From contig SVPN01000005.1 in assembly GCA_015065805.1 (NCBI GenBank), forward strand, positions 1-64,000: a stretch of 64,000 nucleotides of DNA. Reading direction: 5' to 3'. The translations under genes and the position numbers were made by a program. Numbering within the stretch: the stretch's first letter is position 1; each line of letters begins with the position of its first letter. The stretch is from Oscillospiraceae bacterium. Its GTDB lineage: Bacteria; Bacillota; Clostridia; Oscillospirales; Acutalibacteraceae. The notes below the pieces were generated by a model. It was given only the letters and a program-made list of their open reading frames with translations. It did not search any database and was not told where the DNA came from. Of the stretch, positions 10,584-21,812 are shown one piece after another.

Positions 10584-13500
10584 ATTTCAAAGAACGATAT
10601 CTGACTGGACTGCGGAAGATCACCGATCGCACCGAGCTCCCGAAGCGATTCCACGATGGCCTTGGAAATACCCGTACGCTCCTGCAATTCATCAACAGAG
10701 AAATACGGCTCACCCTCTCGCCCGCTCATCAGTCCCTCCGCTGCGGCACCGCCCAGACCGTTGATCGAGCTGAACGGCAACCGAAGTGCACCGTCTTCAA
10801 GCAAATACTTGCGCGAGTGGGATTTGTACAGATCAACCGGCAGGAATTGAATGCCGCGAAGCATTGCCTCGTACACCACGTGCATCATATCGGCAAGCGC
10901 CTGTTCTTTTGCGCTGGCATCACGGCCACGTGAACGGATCTCATCCATTGTATATTTCACCTTTTCGATGCCCGCCTGCACGATTGCCGCATCCATATCT
11001 TCGCCTCGAACGGTAAAATACGCTGCATAATAGGCTTCGGGACGGTGAACCTTATACCATCCGACGCGCAAAGCACCGATGCAATATGCCGCCGCGTGCG
11101 CCTTGGGGAACATATACTTGATCTTCATACACGAATCGATATACCACTGTTCCACACCGCAGGACTTCATCGCTTCAAAATGCTCCTCGGTCAAAAGCTT
11201 TGTAGCATTACCCTTACGCACGATCTCCATGATCTTAAACGCCATTTTCGGTTCCAGTCCCTTTTGCATCAGGTACACCATAATATTATCACGGGTACCG
11301 ATCACTTCGGAAATGGTGCAGGTGCCGTTTTTGATCAGCTCCTGCGCATTGCCGAGCCACACATCCGTGCCGTGGGAAAGTCCCGAAATCTGCAGAAGAT
11401 CCGCAAAGTTTTTCGGCTTGGATTCCACAAGCATCTGGCGGACAAACGGTGTACCCATTTCGGGAAGCGTGAGCGTTCCCGTGTTACAGCCGAGCTGTTC
11501 CTCAGTCAACCCAAGCGGTTCGGGTGAGGTGAACAAACGATACACATCCGGATCGGACATCGTGACATCCATCACGGGAATGCCGCTGAATTCCTCCAGA
11601 TATTTATATGTTGTCGGAATAACATGACCGAGATTATCCAGTTTCAGGATCGTATCGTGAATAGAATGGAAATCGAAGTGAGTGGTGATCACTTCGGAAT
11701 TGGGGTCGTCGGCAGGATGCTGTACAGGTGTGAAATCCTCGGCTTCGTAGTCATTGGGAACAACGACCATACCGCCGGGATGCTGACCCGTCGTGCGTTT
11801 GACGCCGGTGCATCCGAGTGCCAGACGCGTGCGTTCGGCGTTGCTGAACACCAGACCGCGTTCTTCCTCATACTTTTTCACATAGCCAAACGCGGTCTTG
11901 TCCGCCACGGTGGAGATCGTTCCTGCTTTAAACACGTGATTGGGCGGGAACAACGTTTCCGTGTAACGGTGCGCACGGGTCTGATATTCATCGGCAAAGT
12001 TCAGATCAATATCAGGTGCTTTATCACCGTCAAAGCCAAGGAAGGTCTCAAACGGGATCTCGTGTCCGTCACGGTCAAGCGGTGCACCGCACTGCGGACA
12101 GATCTTTTCAGGCAGATCAAAGCCCGAACCGACTTCACCTTTCGTGAAAAACTCCGAGTATTTGCATTGCTTACAAACATAGTGCGGTGCAAGCGGATTT
12201 ACCTCGGAAATGCCCGACATATGAGCAACAAAGGATGATCCGACCGATCCGCGAGAGCCGACAAGATAGCCGTTTTCGTTGGAATTTTGCACGAGTTTTT
12301 GCGCGATCATATACAAAACCGCAAAACCGTGCTTGACGATCGATGTCAGCTCACGGTCAAGACGGGCACGCACGATTTCGGGAAGCGGATCACCGTATTT
12401 TGCCTTGGCACGGCTCCAGGTGATCTCCTGAAGCTCTTCGTCTGCACCGTCGATACGCGGGGAAAATGTTCCTTCGGGGATCGGACGGATCTTTTCGATC
12501 CGATCCGCAATCAGGTTGGTGTTTTCCACAACAACCTCATAGGCTTTTTCTTTTCCCAGATACGCAAATTCCGCCAACATTTCTTCGGTGTTACGGAAGT
12601 ACAGGGGGGGTTGCTGGTCGGCATCGGGATAACCTTGTACGCCTTGCAGGATCCGACGGAACTCTTCATCCTCGGGATCCATAAAATGCACATCGCAGGT
12701 AGCACACACGGGAATATTCAGCTTATCACCGAGTCGGACGATTGTACGGTTGAAATCCTTGAGCTGTTCTTCGTCGCGCGCCGTACCTTTGCGCACCATA
12801 AACGCATTGTTTCCGAGCGGTTGAATTTCGAGAAAATCGTAAAACCGCAATATCGCAAAGTTCTCCCCAACCGCGACCGTCCACAACCGCTTCAAACAGT
12901 TCACCCTGTTCACAAGCAGAGCCAATGATCAGTCCCTCGCGGTGTTCCATCAGCTTTGAACGTGTGATACGGGGACGCTTGAAGTAATTCTTAAGATGTG
13001 ACCAGGAAATGAGTTTATACAAATTTTTAAGACCTGTCAGATTTTGCGCAAGAATGATCAGATGGTAAGGCTTGACACCCTTCATATCACCGCCTTTAAG
13101 TCCGGTGTTGATCCCATCCACCGTTTCAACTCCGCGCTGTTCCTTCATATCCGTAATGAGCTTGAGATAGATCTGCGCCAGAACGCGTGCGTCATCGCAC
13201 GCGCGATGATGATTGAAGGGCGGCAGTTGCAACGCCTTGGCAACCGTATCCAGCTTATGGTTTTTCAGATTGGGATACAAGGCTCTGGCAATCGGTACCG
13301 TATCGATCGATGTGAACGGATACGGCATATCACAACGCTCGGCCGACTTTTTGACAAATCCCGTATCAAACGGTGCGTTGTGGGCAATGATCACCTTGCA
13401 ATCGCCGCAAAACTCATAGAACAAGCGAAGTGCCTCGTCTTCCCTCGGGGCATCCTTGACCATATCGTTTGTGATACCGGTAAGCTCCGTGATTTTTTCC

Positions 13501-14960
13501 GAAATGGGCATTTCGGGATTGACAAAGGTATTGAATTCCTCCACCACTGCCCCGTCTCTGACGCGCACGGCTCCGATTTCGGTGATGCGATCATTTTGCT
13601 GGGAAAGGCCGGTGGTTTCCAGATCAAATACGATGCATTCGTCCGTAAGCGCACAGGTTGCATCTCCTGTCACGACGGGGATCATATCGTTGATATAATA
13701 CGCTTCCACGCCGTAAAGGACCTTGATCTCCTTACCGCCCTTGGCAAGCTTCGCCGCAGTATTCATCGCATCAGGGAATGCCTGCACAACACCGTGGTCC
13801 GTGATGGCTACAGCGGGATGTCCCCAATCGGCCGCACGGGTCACAAGATCACTTGCTTCCGAAACGGCATCCATCGAGGACATTTTGGTATGCATATGAA
13901 GCTCAACGCGCTTTTTCGGGGCATTATCGGGCTTCTGATATTTTGCAACGAGTGCCATCGATTTAATACGAAGAACGTTACATTTGGCATATTCGTTATA
14001 ATCGTAACTGCCTTGTGCCAGAACACAAACACCGTTTTTCACCGATGCAAGTGCTTCTAACTTTTGCTTGTCACGCTTTTTATCCAGCCACATATTCACC
14101 GTCAGAGAACCCGTGCGATCGGATAAATGGAATTCATACAGAACACGCGTGCCGTCACGGCTTTCGCGGTGCTCTTTTTCCATTCCGAACACTTCACCCC
14201 AGACGGTCACAAAGCTGCCGTCCGGCTCAACCGTGCGGATCGGTACGGGCATTTCACGGATATCTTTTCCCCAGATAGTTTGCGCGGTTTCCAAATAAAT
14301 CGGTAATCCGCTTGTGGGCGGGCGATTGAAATCCACGCCCGCCGTTCGCGGTTTAGCGGGAGCGGGTGCGCCGTCGGATTTCACAGCAGCCGCGGCGGCT
14401 GCAGCCGCCGTTGCCGCCGCTTCCTGCGCACGTTGTTGCTCCTCTTCCATTGCCTGCTGCATCAATCGCTGATACTGTTCATCATTGGTATCAACGGTCT
14501 CATCTCCCTGAAACTCCACCGTCACGCGCACGCCGAACAGATCCCTGATGAGCGTTTCCAACTCCGTATCCATCTGCGTGCTTCTCAGAAGACCGGCACC
14601 GCCGTGTGCCAGTTTGACATACACACGATCCCCGACAATGCTGTAAACCGCATCGTTAAAACTACCGTTTACCTGCATATGACGGCGACGCAAAAGAGGA
14701 ATAATCGTCGCAAACGCCTGCTCATTAAGTGCTTCGGCGGGAAAACAAAGCTCCGCACGCACTTTTGCAGAAAGCAAACGGTTCAGACAATCCTCCGCGC
14801 GTTCAATATCCTCATAAGCAGGAACCGTGCGCACACGCAGCTTCAGCTCCAACGTACGCGTCGATTCTTCCAATGTCATATGTAAAACCGCGGCATCGTA
14901 AAACACCGACGGAACAGAATCCATAGAAATCCGGGATTCAAATAATTCACGAAACGTCAT
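10580..14960 (-). pseudogene. polC: PolC-type DNA polymerase III alpha subunit, frameshifted into two ORFs (12726..14960 and 10580..12925)
   Basis: OB/PHP, exonuclease (VFDLETTGLSQQNDRITEIGA) and polymerase regions are all present but continue in another frame near 12838-12860. Confidence 0.9.
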
Positions 14961-15006
14961 AATACCATAATTCCTTCATTTCAATAACGGTTTTCATTCA
15001 TATCCT

Positions 15007-16056
15007 TCAAAGCAAGGCGATTTCTTCCATCAACGCGTCCACCGCTTCCTCTTCGGACACGGTGCGAAGAACGACACCTTTTTTGAAAATGGCAAACTTG
15101 CCCTTTCCGCCTGCCATACCGATATCGGCTTCACGCGCTTCACCGGGACCGTTGACAATACACCCCATCACCGCAACGGTAATGTTCTTTTGCACCGCTT
15201 CGAGACGCGTTTCCACCTCATTGGCAACAGCAATGAGATCCACCTGTGTTCTGCCGCATGTCGGGCAGGAAACCAGGCGGGCACCGCCCTTGCGCAGTCC
15301 GATGGCTTTGAGAAGATCCTTGGCAACCATCACCTCTTCGGCAGGGTCTGCCGTGAGCGATACGCGTATGGTATCACCGATGCCGTCAAGCAACAAACCG
15401 CCGATGCCTGCCGCCGATTTCAGCAAGCCCATTCGCGGTGTGCCGGCTTCGGTAACCCCCAGATGCAACGGATAACGGCAACGAGTGGACACTAACTTAT
15501 AGGCATCCGCCATAATCTGAACATCCGAGGATTTCAAGGACAGCACAATATCGTCGAAATCAAACTTTTCCAAAAGAGACGCGTGATATAAAGCGCTGTC
15601 GCACAATGCCTGCGGCGTCGGATGACCGTATTTTGCCAAAATCTCTTTTTCAAGAGAGCCCGCGTTGACACCGATGCGGATCGGGATATTCTTCGCTTTA
15701 CACGCATTGGCAACCGCACGGACATTTTCATCGCCGCCGATGTTGCCCGGATTGATGCGGATTTTGTCAATTCCTGCCGCCACACTTTCCAGTGCAAGCG
15801 TATGATCAAAATGAATATCGGCAACAAGCGGCACCGACACCGCTTTTTTAATCGCGGGAATCAGGCGAACAGCTTCCTTGTCGGGGATCGCCACGCGAAT
15901 GATTTCACAACCCGCATCCGCCAGGCGTTTTGCCTGTTCCACATTTCCCTGCACATCCTGAGCGGGTACGTTCAGCATCGACTGAATACTGATGCAGGAG
16001 TTGCCGCCGATCGTTATATTACCGCAGGTAACCGCTTTTGTTTCACGACGAATCAT
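15007..16056 (-). CDS. ispG: 4-hydroxy-3-methylbut-2-enyl diphosphate synthase (flavodoxin)
   Basis: GGNSCISIQSMLNVP, LVADIHFDHTLAL, RINPGNIG, CPTCGRTQVDL, MGCIVNGPGEAREADIG. Confidence 0.97.
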   Translation of the reverse strand: MIRRETKAVTCGNITIGGNSCISIQSMLNVPAQDVQGNVEQAKRLADAGCEIIRVAIPDKEAVRLIPAIKKAVSVPLVADIHFDHTLALESVAAGIDKIRINPGNIGGDENVRAVANACKAKNIPIRIGVNAGSLEKEILAKYGHPTPQALCDSALYHASLLEKFDFDDIVLSLKSSDVQIMADAYKLVSTRCRYPLHLGVTEAGTPRMGLLKSAAGIGGLLLDGIGDTIRVSLTADPAEEVMVAKDLLKAIGLRKGGARLVSCPTCGRTQVDLIAVANEVETRLEAVQKNITVAVMGCIVNGPGEAREADIGMAGGKGKFAIFKKGVVLRTVSEEEAVDALMEEIALL

Positions 16057-17153
16057 CCTATAGCCCCTCCTTGAAAAAGTCGGAATACATCATTGAATGT
16101 GACCAAGAGCATCAACAACAATAAGAGTGCCAGTCCCACAAAGTGAACCATTCCCTCAAACTTCTGCGGAACGGGCTTACGGAAGATCGCTTCAAACAAC
16201 AAGAAGATCAACCGTCCGCCGTCAAGCGCAGGAAGCGGTAACAGATTCATCACACCGACATTGACACAAATCAGCGAAAACATCATCAGCAAACTGTAAA
16301 TGTTTTCCTTAACAGCCGAGGTTGCCGCTTGTTCCACCATATCGCCGATGATATCAACGGTTCCGACGGGGCCTGCAATTTCATTGAGCCCGTATTTACC
16401 CGAAAGGATATCGATCAGACTCCACCATACGGTGGTGGCGTGTGACCATTCTGTTTTTGCCGCTTCAACAAAGGTGTTAAAGAAAGTCGGACGAACACCG
16501 AGAAGCACAAAATCATAGCGCAGAAAACGGGTTCCGTCTTCGGTTTCGGAGAGTTCAAAACGTACCTCGGGCAATTGCACCTTCTTGCCGTCGCGACGCA
16601 CCGTCATATCCAAAATGCCGTCCTCGTCGCTTTGCATAAACATAAACATATCCTGCGTGGAAACCACCGCACGGCCGTTGATGCCGACAACGGTATCCCC
16701 CGCACGGAGTCCCGTCTGATAGCTGGATGCCTCTTCAGACAACTGCGCAATGGTTGTGGTGCCGAAAAGCACATCCCCCGATGCCGTCGGAGGTGTGGAA
16801 AAGCCGAGAGCGAAGAGCAACACAACATACGCCAAAACAAAATTCATTGTCACGCCCGCAATAACAACCAAAATGCGTTGCCACACCTTCTTATTGTTAA
16901 ATGCGCGAGGATTTTCGCTGTCCTCATCTTCTCCTTCCATCGCACAAAACCCGCCGAACGGAAACAAGCGGATGGAATAGGTCGTCTCCTTTTTACCCCA
17001 CGATACAACCTTCGGCCCCATTCCCATTGCGAATTCATTGACCTGAATACCGCACGCTTTCGCAACCAAAAAATGTCCGAGCTCGTGGACAAAAATGATG
17101 ACACTGAAAAGCAACAATGCCATAATGATTTTAAAGATAAACAAACAAAGCAC
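16053..17153 (-). CDS. rseP: RIP metalloprotease RseP (site-2 protease)
   Basis: IIFVHELGHFLVAKACGI, PDZ segment, NLLPLPALDGGRL. Confidence 0.95.
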   Translation of the reverse strand: MLCLFIFKIIMALLLFSVIIFVHELGHFLVAKACGIQVNEFAMGMGPKVVSWGKKETTYSIRLFPFGGFCAMEGEDEDSENPRAFNNKKVWQRILVVIAGVTMNFVLAYVVLLFALGFSTPPTASGDVLFGTTTIAQLSEEASSYQTGLRAGDTVVGINGRAVVSTQDMFMFMQSDEDGILDMTVRRDGKKVQLPEVRFELSETEDGTRFLRYDFVLLGVRPTFFNTFVEAAKTEWSHATTVWWSLIDILSGKYGLNEIAGPVGTVDIIGDMVEQAATSAVKENIYSLLMMFSLICVNVGVMNLLPLPALDGGRLIFLLFEAIFRKPVPQKFEGMVHFVGLALLLLLMLLVTFNDVFRLFQGGAIG

Positions 17154-17182
17154 TCCTTACAAAACAATGCGCGATCAACTTA

Positions 17183-18322
17183 TTATACCCTTGAAAGCAC
17201 CAATTCACGCGCCGCACGGTCTGTTTCCAATACAGTCTGCACATCCCCGCTTTGCGGCCACCGTGCATCCAATGCCGCCTGCGCCATACGCGGGATATCC
17301 ATAAACCCGATCTTCCCCTGCATAAACAGCGCCACTGCCTGCTCGTTGGCACCGTTTACCGCCGCAGGGGTCATACCGCCTTTGGTAATGGCTTCGCGGC
17401 AGATCGGCAAACAGCGGAAGGTCTCATCATCCGGTTTATAGAATGTCATTGTTGCAACATCCGCCAGGGACAGCTGTCCGACAGGAGACGGCGTGCGATC
17501 GGGATATGTCAATGCGTACTGGATCGGCACACGCATATCGGGAACACCCAGCTGAGCAACAACAGCATTATCCACATATTCCACAAGAGAGTGAATGATG
17601 CTTTCGCGGTGAACGATCACATCGATACACGAAGGATCGGTATCAAACAGCCAGCGCGCTTCGATCAGTTCCAGCCCCTTGTTCATCATCGAAGCGGAAT
17701 CCACCGTAATTTTGGCTCCCATACTCCAATTCGGGTGCTTGAGCGCATCCTGCAAGGTAACGGTTTCAAGCTCCTGAGCCGTTTTGCCGAAGAACGGTCC
17801 GCCCGATGCCGTCAGAATCAGCCGTTTGACAGCAGGACGCTCGGGAGCGCCCTGCAAACACTGGAAAATCGCCGAATGTTCACTGTCCACGGGAAGCAGT
17901 TTCACGCCCTTACGCTTCACAGCATCCATCACAAGCGCACCGCCCGCCACCAATGTTTCTTTGTTGGCGAGCGCCACATCGTGTCCCGCTTCCACGGCGG
18001 CTAAGGTCGGCTGAAGACCGACCATTCCGACAACGGAATTGAGAACGAGATCTGCTTGCGGCAAGGAGGCAAGCGTACAAAGCCCTTCCATTCCCGATAA
18101 AACGGTGACATCCAGATCCGCTACACGGGTCTTCAGATCCTTTGCCGCAGCTTCATCAAACATCACGGCGTACTTCGGGCGAAACGTGCGAATCTGATCC
18201 TCAAAAGGCTTCACCTGTCTGCCTGCCGCAAGAGCAAGCACATTGTAACCGCAATCTTCACAAATATCCAGCGTTTGTGTACCGATCGATCCCGTAGAAC
18301 CCAAAAGCACCAAGTTTTTCAC
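17183..18322 (-). CDS. dxr: 1-deoxy-D-xylulose-5-phosphate reductoisomerase
   Basis: VLLGSTGSIGTQTLDI, ALANKETLVAGG, SEHSAIFQCL, NGANEQAVALF; GTG start 18322 after GGAGGTG. Confidence 0.96.
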   Translation of the reverse strand: MKNLVLLGSTGSIGTQTLDICEDCGYNVLALAAGRQVKPFEDQIRTFRPKYAVMFDEAAAKDLKTRVADLDVTVLSGMEGLCTLASLPQADLVLNSVVGMVGLQPTLAAVEAGHDVALANKETLVAGGALVMDAVKRKGVKLLPVDSEHSAIFQCLQGAPERPAVKRLILTASGGPFFGKTAQELETVTLQDALKHPNWSMGAKITVDSASMMNKGLELIEARWLFDTDPSCIDVIVHRESIIHSLVEYVDNAVVAQLGVPDMRVPIQYALTYPDRTPSPVGQLSLADVATMTFYKPDDETFRCLPICREAITKGGMTPAAVNGANEQAVALFMQGKIGFMDIPRMAQAALDARWPQSGDVQTVLETDRAARELVLSRV

Positions 18323-18383
18323 AGAAAGCACCTCCGAAATCGGCGTAAAACGGCAGAGCGGTATGCGCCTGCCGTTTAAAAAG

Positions 18384-19205
18384 TTATTGAATAAGAGGTA
18401 AGACCTGACAAAGAATATACAGAATCGGAGCCACAAAAATCAGGGAATCGAAACGGTCCAGAATACCGCCGTGGCCGGGGAAAATATTGCCGAAGTCTTT
18501 GATCCCGCGATGCCGTTTGATGACCGAACAGAACAAATCACCAAGCACGGAGATCGGCGCTGTTACCAACGCGATAAGCGCGACCATCCAGTAAGAAATG
18601 CTCAGTCCCTGCGCATTCAAAACCGCAACCTGATAGATAAATGCGCCTAACAAGCTGAAGATCACGGCGATCACAATGCCGCCGAAAAAGCCTTCTACCG
18701 TCTTTTTTGGACTGATCTTTTCGCAAAGCTTGTGCTTACCGAAAAAGCTTCCCGTAAAATAGGCGCCCATATCGGAAAACCACGCAATGATCAACGGGAA
18801 GAATAAATAGGCTTTTCCGTGTACGGGGATCGCGCGGATATATGCCAAACCGGCAATCGGTAAAATGATCATAACCGAAAGGGCAAGCAAATTCGCACAT
18901 TGCTCAAACCGCACCGTTTCGTGAGAAAGAATCAGGAAAAACGCCAGCAACAACATATACGCCAGAAGCGCAACCCACATCAGTGAGAAGCCTTGCACCA
19001 AATCTAAAAACGGACACGAAGCAGCAAAAGCGTACGCCGCAATGCTGACACCGACGTGTTTGCACTGCTCGGCGGATAACAATTCATACATCGCGATCAC
19101 GAGAATAAGTGCCGCAACAATACGAATCACCCAAACGGGAGAAAACAGAAGCAACGCAATTGCCGACACACCGCCGACAGCTCCTGTTATAATACGTACT
19201 TTCAA
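18384..19205 (-). CDS. cdsA: phosphatidate cytidylyltransferase
   Basis: SPKKTVEGFFGG, SVIKRHRGIKDFGNIFPGHGGILDRFDS; likely TTG start near 19205, ORF open upstream. Confidence 0.93.
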   Translation of the reverse strand: MKVRIITGAVGGVSAIALLLFSPVWVIRIVAALILVIAMYELLSAEQCKHVGVSIAAYAFAASCPFLDLVQGFSLMWVALLAYMLLLAFFLILSHETVRFEQCANLLALSVMIILPIAGLAYIRAIPVHGKAYLFFPLIIAWFSDMGAYFTGSFFGKHKLCEKISPKKTVEGFFGGIVIAVIFSLLGAFIYQVAVLNAQGLSISYWMVALIALVTAPISVLGDLFCSVIKRHRGIKDFGNIFPGHGGILDRFDSLIFVAPILYILCQVLPLIQ

Positions 19206-19231
19206 GATAACACACACCCTTTGGTGAAAAC

Positions 19232-20017
19232 TCAGACACCGCCGAAGCGACGGTTCCGTTGCGCATATTGCAGGATCGCACGATCCAGATGCTCCTCCGT
19301 AAAATCGGGCCACAGAACATCCATAAACACATACTCAGCGTAGGCGGACTGCCAAAGCAAAAAATTGCTCGTGCGAAACTCACCGCTCGGACGGACGATC
19401 AGATCGGGATCCGGTTGTCCGACAGTGTCCAGAGCATCGGAGATCCGTTGCTCGGTAATATCCTGCGGTGACAGCTTGCCGTCGAGAACCTGCCTTGCGA
19501 GATCACGCGCGGCAAGCACAAGCTCGTGACGACCGCCGTAATTCAGCGCAATATTCAATGTCAGTCCCGTCTTATGCGCGGTTTCCGCCTCCGCCTCTTC
19601 GATCAATGCTACAATATCCGCCGCAAGCGGTGCGCGGTCACCGATGAATTTGGTGCGGATATTTTCGGATTTAAAATCCGCAAGCGATTCTTTAAGATAG
19701 TCGCGCAAAAGATTCATAATGGCATCGACTTCTTCCTGAGGGCGTTTCCAGTTCTCCGTGGAAAACGCATAAAACGTTGCCGAACGAATCCCGCGTGCTT
19801 CACACGCCTTCACGATTTTACGAAACACCTTTGCTCCCGCAACATGACCCATTGTACGAGCCAAACCGCGCTTTTTTGCCCAGCGTCCGTTACCGTCCAT
19901 GATAAATCCGATGTGAGACGGCAGCATATCCGGCGTCAGATCCGCTAAGGTGAGTGCGTTCTTTTTACGAAACCAAGCCAAAACAACCCCAACCTTATAT
20001 GAAACGGGCGAACACAT
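19232..20017 (-). CDS. uppS: isoprenyl transferase (undecaprenyl diphosphate synthase)
   Basis: HIGFIMDGNGRWAKKRGLARTMGHVAG, RPSGEFRTSNFLLWQSAYAEYVF; true start may be TTG near 19981. Confidence 0.95.
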   Translation of the reverse strand: MCSPVSYKVGVVLAWFRKKNALTLADLTPDMLPSHIGFIMDGNGRWAKKRGLARTMGHVAGAKVFRKIVKACEARGIRSATFYAFSTENWKRPQEEVDAIMNLLRDYLKESLADFKSENIRTKFIGDRAPLAADIVALIEEAEAETAHKTGLTLNIALNYGGRHELVLAARDLARQVLDGKLSPQDITEQRISDALDTVGQPDPDLIVRPSGEFRTSNFLLWQSAYAEYVFMDVLWPDFTEEHLDRAILQYAQRNRRFGGV

Positions 20018-20041
20018 CGCCCGCCCGTTTCACGATTTTTC

Positions 20042-20596
20042 TTACAGCTCCATAATTTCTTTTTCTTTGACCGCCGCTTCCGCATCGATCTCTTTGCAAT
20101 ACTTATCGGTGAGATCCTGCATTTTCTTTTCGGCGATCTTCAGATCATCCTCCGTGATCTCGGCATTCTTTTTCATTTCCTTGAGCTTTTCAATACCGTC
20201 ACGGCGGATGGAGCGGATAGCAACCTTTGCCTCCTCCGCGTATTTGTAAATGGTTTTACCGAGTTCTTTACGACGCTCCTCGTTAAGAGGCGGAAACGTC
20301 AGGCGAATGACCGTGCCGTCGTTTTGCGGGTTGATGCCGATATCCGACGTCATAATGGCACGCTCGATATCGCGCAAAACCGATTTGTCCCACGGCGTGA
20401 TCAGCAATGTACGGGGATCGGGAACGGAAACCGCCGCTACCTGATTGATCGGAGTGGGCACACCGTAGTATTCCACCGAAACGCGGTCAAGCACCGAAGG
20501 ATTCGCGCGACCGGCACGAATCGTTGCATATTCATTTAAAAGAGCCTGCACGGATTTTTGCATTTTGCTCTCTGCTTTAGCCAGAACTTCTTTCAT
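20042..20596 (-). CDS. frr: ribosome recycling factor
   Basis: IRAGRANPSVLDRVSVEYYGVPTPINQVAAVSVPDPRTLLI. Confidence 0.97.
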   Translation of the reverse strand: MKEVLAKAESKMQKSVQALLNEYATIRAGRANPSVLDRVSVEYYGVPTPINQVAAVSVPDPRTLLITPWDKSVLRDIERAIMTSDIGINPQNDGTVIRLTFPPLNEERRKELGKTIYKYAEEAKVAIRSIRRDGIEKLKEMKKNAEITEDDLKIAEKKMQDLTDKYCKEIDAEAAVKEKEIMEL

Positions 20597-20626
20597 AATC
20601 GTAGTATCCTTTCTGAATTAAGAAAA

Positions 20627-21334
20627 TTATTCGACAATCGTACCGATCGCTTCGCCTTGAGCCGCACGGACAATGTTGTGAGGATCCTCAAGATTAAAGA
20701 CCAGAATCGGAATATTGTTGTCCATACAAAGCGTTGCCGCTGTGGAATCCATCACCTTGAGATCCTTATTAAGGACATCCAGATAGGTGAGCTTATCGAA
20801 CTTGACGGCATCGGGATTCTTTTTCGGATCGCTGTCGTAAATGCCGTCTACCATACTTGCTTTAAAGATAATATCCGCTTCGATCTCCGCCGCACGCAAC
20901 GCTGCCGCCGTATCCGTGGAGAAGAACGGATTACCCGTGCCGCAACCGAAAATGACAACACGTCCGCGTTGCAGATGACGGACAGCACGGTTGCGGATAT
21001 ACGGCTCAGCAATCTGATTCATTGCAATTCCGGTCTGCACACGCACCTCACAGCCAAGCTGTTCAAGAGCATCCGCAAGACCGAGAGCGTTGATGGCAGT
21101 CGCTAACATACCCATATGGTCAGCGCGGGTGCGATCCATCTTACCGCTTGTACGACCGCGCCAGAAATTACCGCCGCCGACAACAATGGCGATTTCGGCG
21201 CCGAGCTCCGCACAGTCCCTGACCGCCTGCGCAAATTTCAAGACCGTGTCAAAGTCAAGCCCCATCTTTGCCTCACCGGCCATTGCTTCACCGCTGAGTT
21301 TTAACAGAATCCGTTTGTATTTCAGTTCTTGCAT
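20627..21334 (-). CDS. pyrH: UMP kinase
   Basis: [50 protein letters not shown]. Confidence 0.97.
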   Translation of the reverse strand: MQELKYKRILLKLSGEAMAGEAKMGLDFDTVLKFAQAVRDCAELGAEIAIVVGGGNFWRGRTSGKMDRTRADHMGMLATAINALGLADALEQLGCEVRVQTGIAMNQIAEPYIRNRAVRHLQRGRVVIFGCGTGNPFFSTDTAAALRAAEIEADIIFKASMVDGIYDSDPKKNPDAVKFDKLTYLDVLNKDLKVMDSTAATLCMDNNIPILVFNLEDPHNIVRAAQGEAIGTIVE

Positions 21335-21506
21335 ACACTCTCCACTTCCGTTCCCTAAAGAAATATGGTTTCAAATCTTTATATATTCTACAATACTTTT
21401 TGGATTCTGTAAAGGTGTTTTCGATGTAAATTTTTTATAGACGAATAAGTTTATAAAATTCAAATTCATATCTTGACTTTATACATAAACAATGTTAAAA
21501 TATACG

Positions 21507-21762
21507 GGTATAACGCGTTGACGAAGGAAGTAAGCGGTTACAAACATACCCCTCCAGAGACGGTTGCCCTGGCTGAAAGCAACCGGCGGTATCCGACCGG
21601 CTGAAGTTCCCTTCCGAGCGGCAATGCTGAACCGTTTATTGCAGTAGGCGTTGACGGCAGACCCCGTTACCGGTCGCAAGAGTGTTTGCTTTTGGCAAAA
21701 ATCAGGGTGGTACCGCGGAGAATTCACAATCTTCGTCCCTATTTCGGGACGAAGATTTTTTG
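21507..21762 (+). promoter_or_regulatory. T-box riboswitch (Phe specifier) ahead of pheST
   Basis: T-box AGGGTGGTACCGCG at 21704-21717, TGAAG-TTC specifier at 21607-21609, terminator AATCTTCGTCCC/GGGACGAAGATTTTTT at about 21729-21762. Confidence 0.93.
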
Positions 21763-21812
21763 TTTTCGCCCGGAGAATGACTGTGTATTTTATTCAAGAA
21801 AGGTCTGTGAAT

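Noticed and set aside
12838-12860. Programmed frameshift in polC
   Set aside because: Needed shift is +1 (or -2) and GCG-GTT-TTA-CGA is not a classical -1 slippery site; indel error near TTTT is simpler. Kept only as a possibility.
13044-14060. 338-aa plus-strand ORF opposite polC
   Set aside because: Antisense shadow; the minus strand encodes recognisable PolC exonuclease and PHP motifs.
14371-14460. GCC/GCA-rich tract inside polC as a possible repeat element
   Set aside because: It encodes an Ala-rich linker (AAATAAAAAAAAVKSDGAPAPAKP) in frame in PolC; ordinary low-complexity linker.
16575-17441. 288-aa plus-strand ORF opposite rseP and dxr
   Set aside because: Spans two real genes on the other strand and has no coding features of its own.
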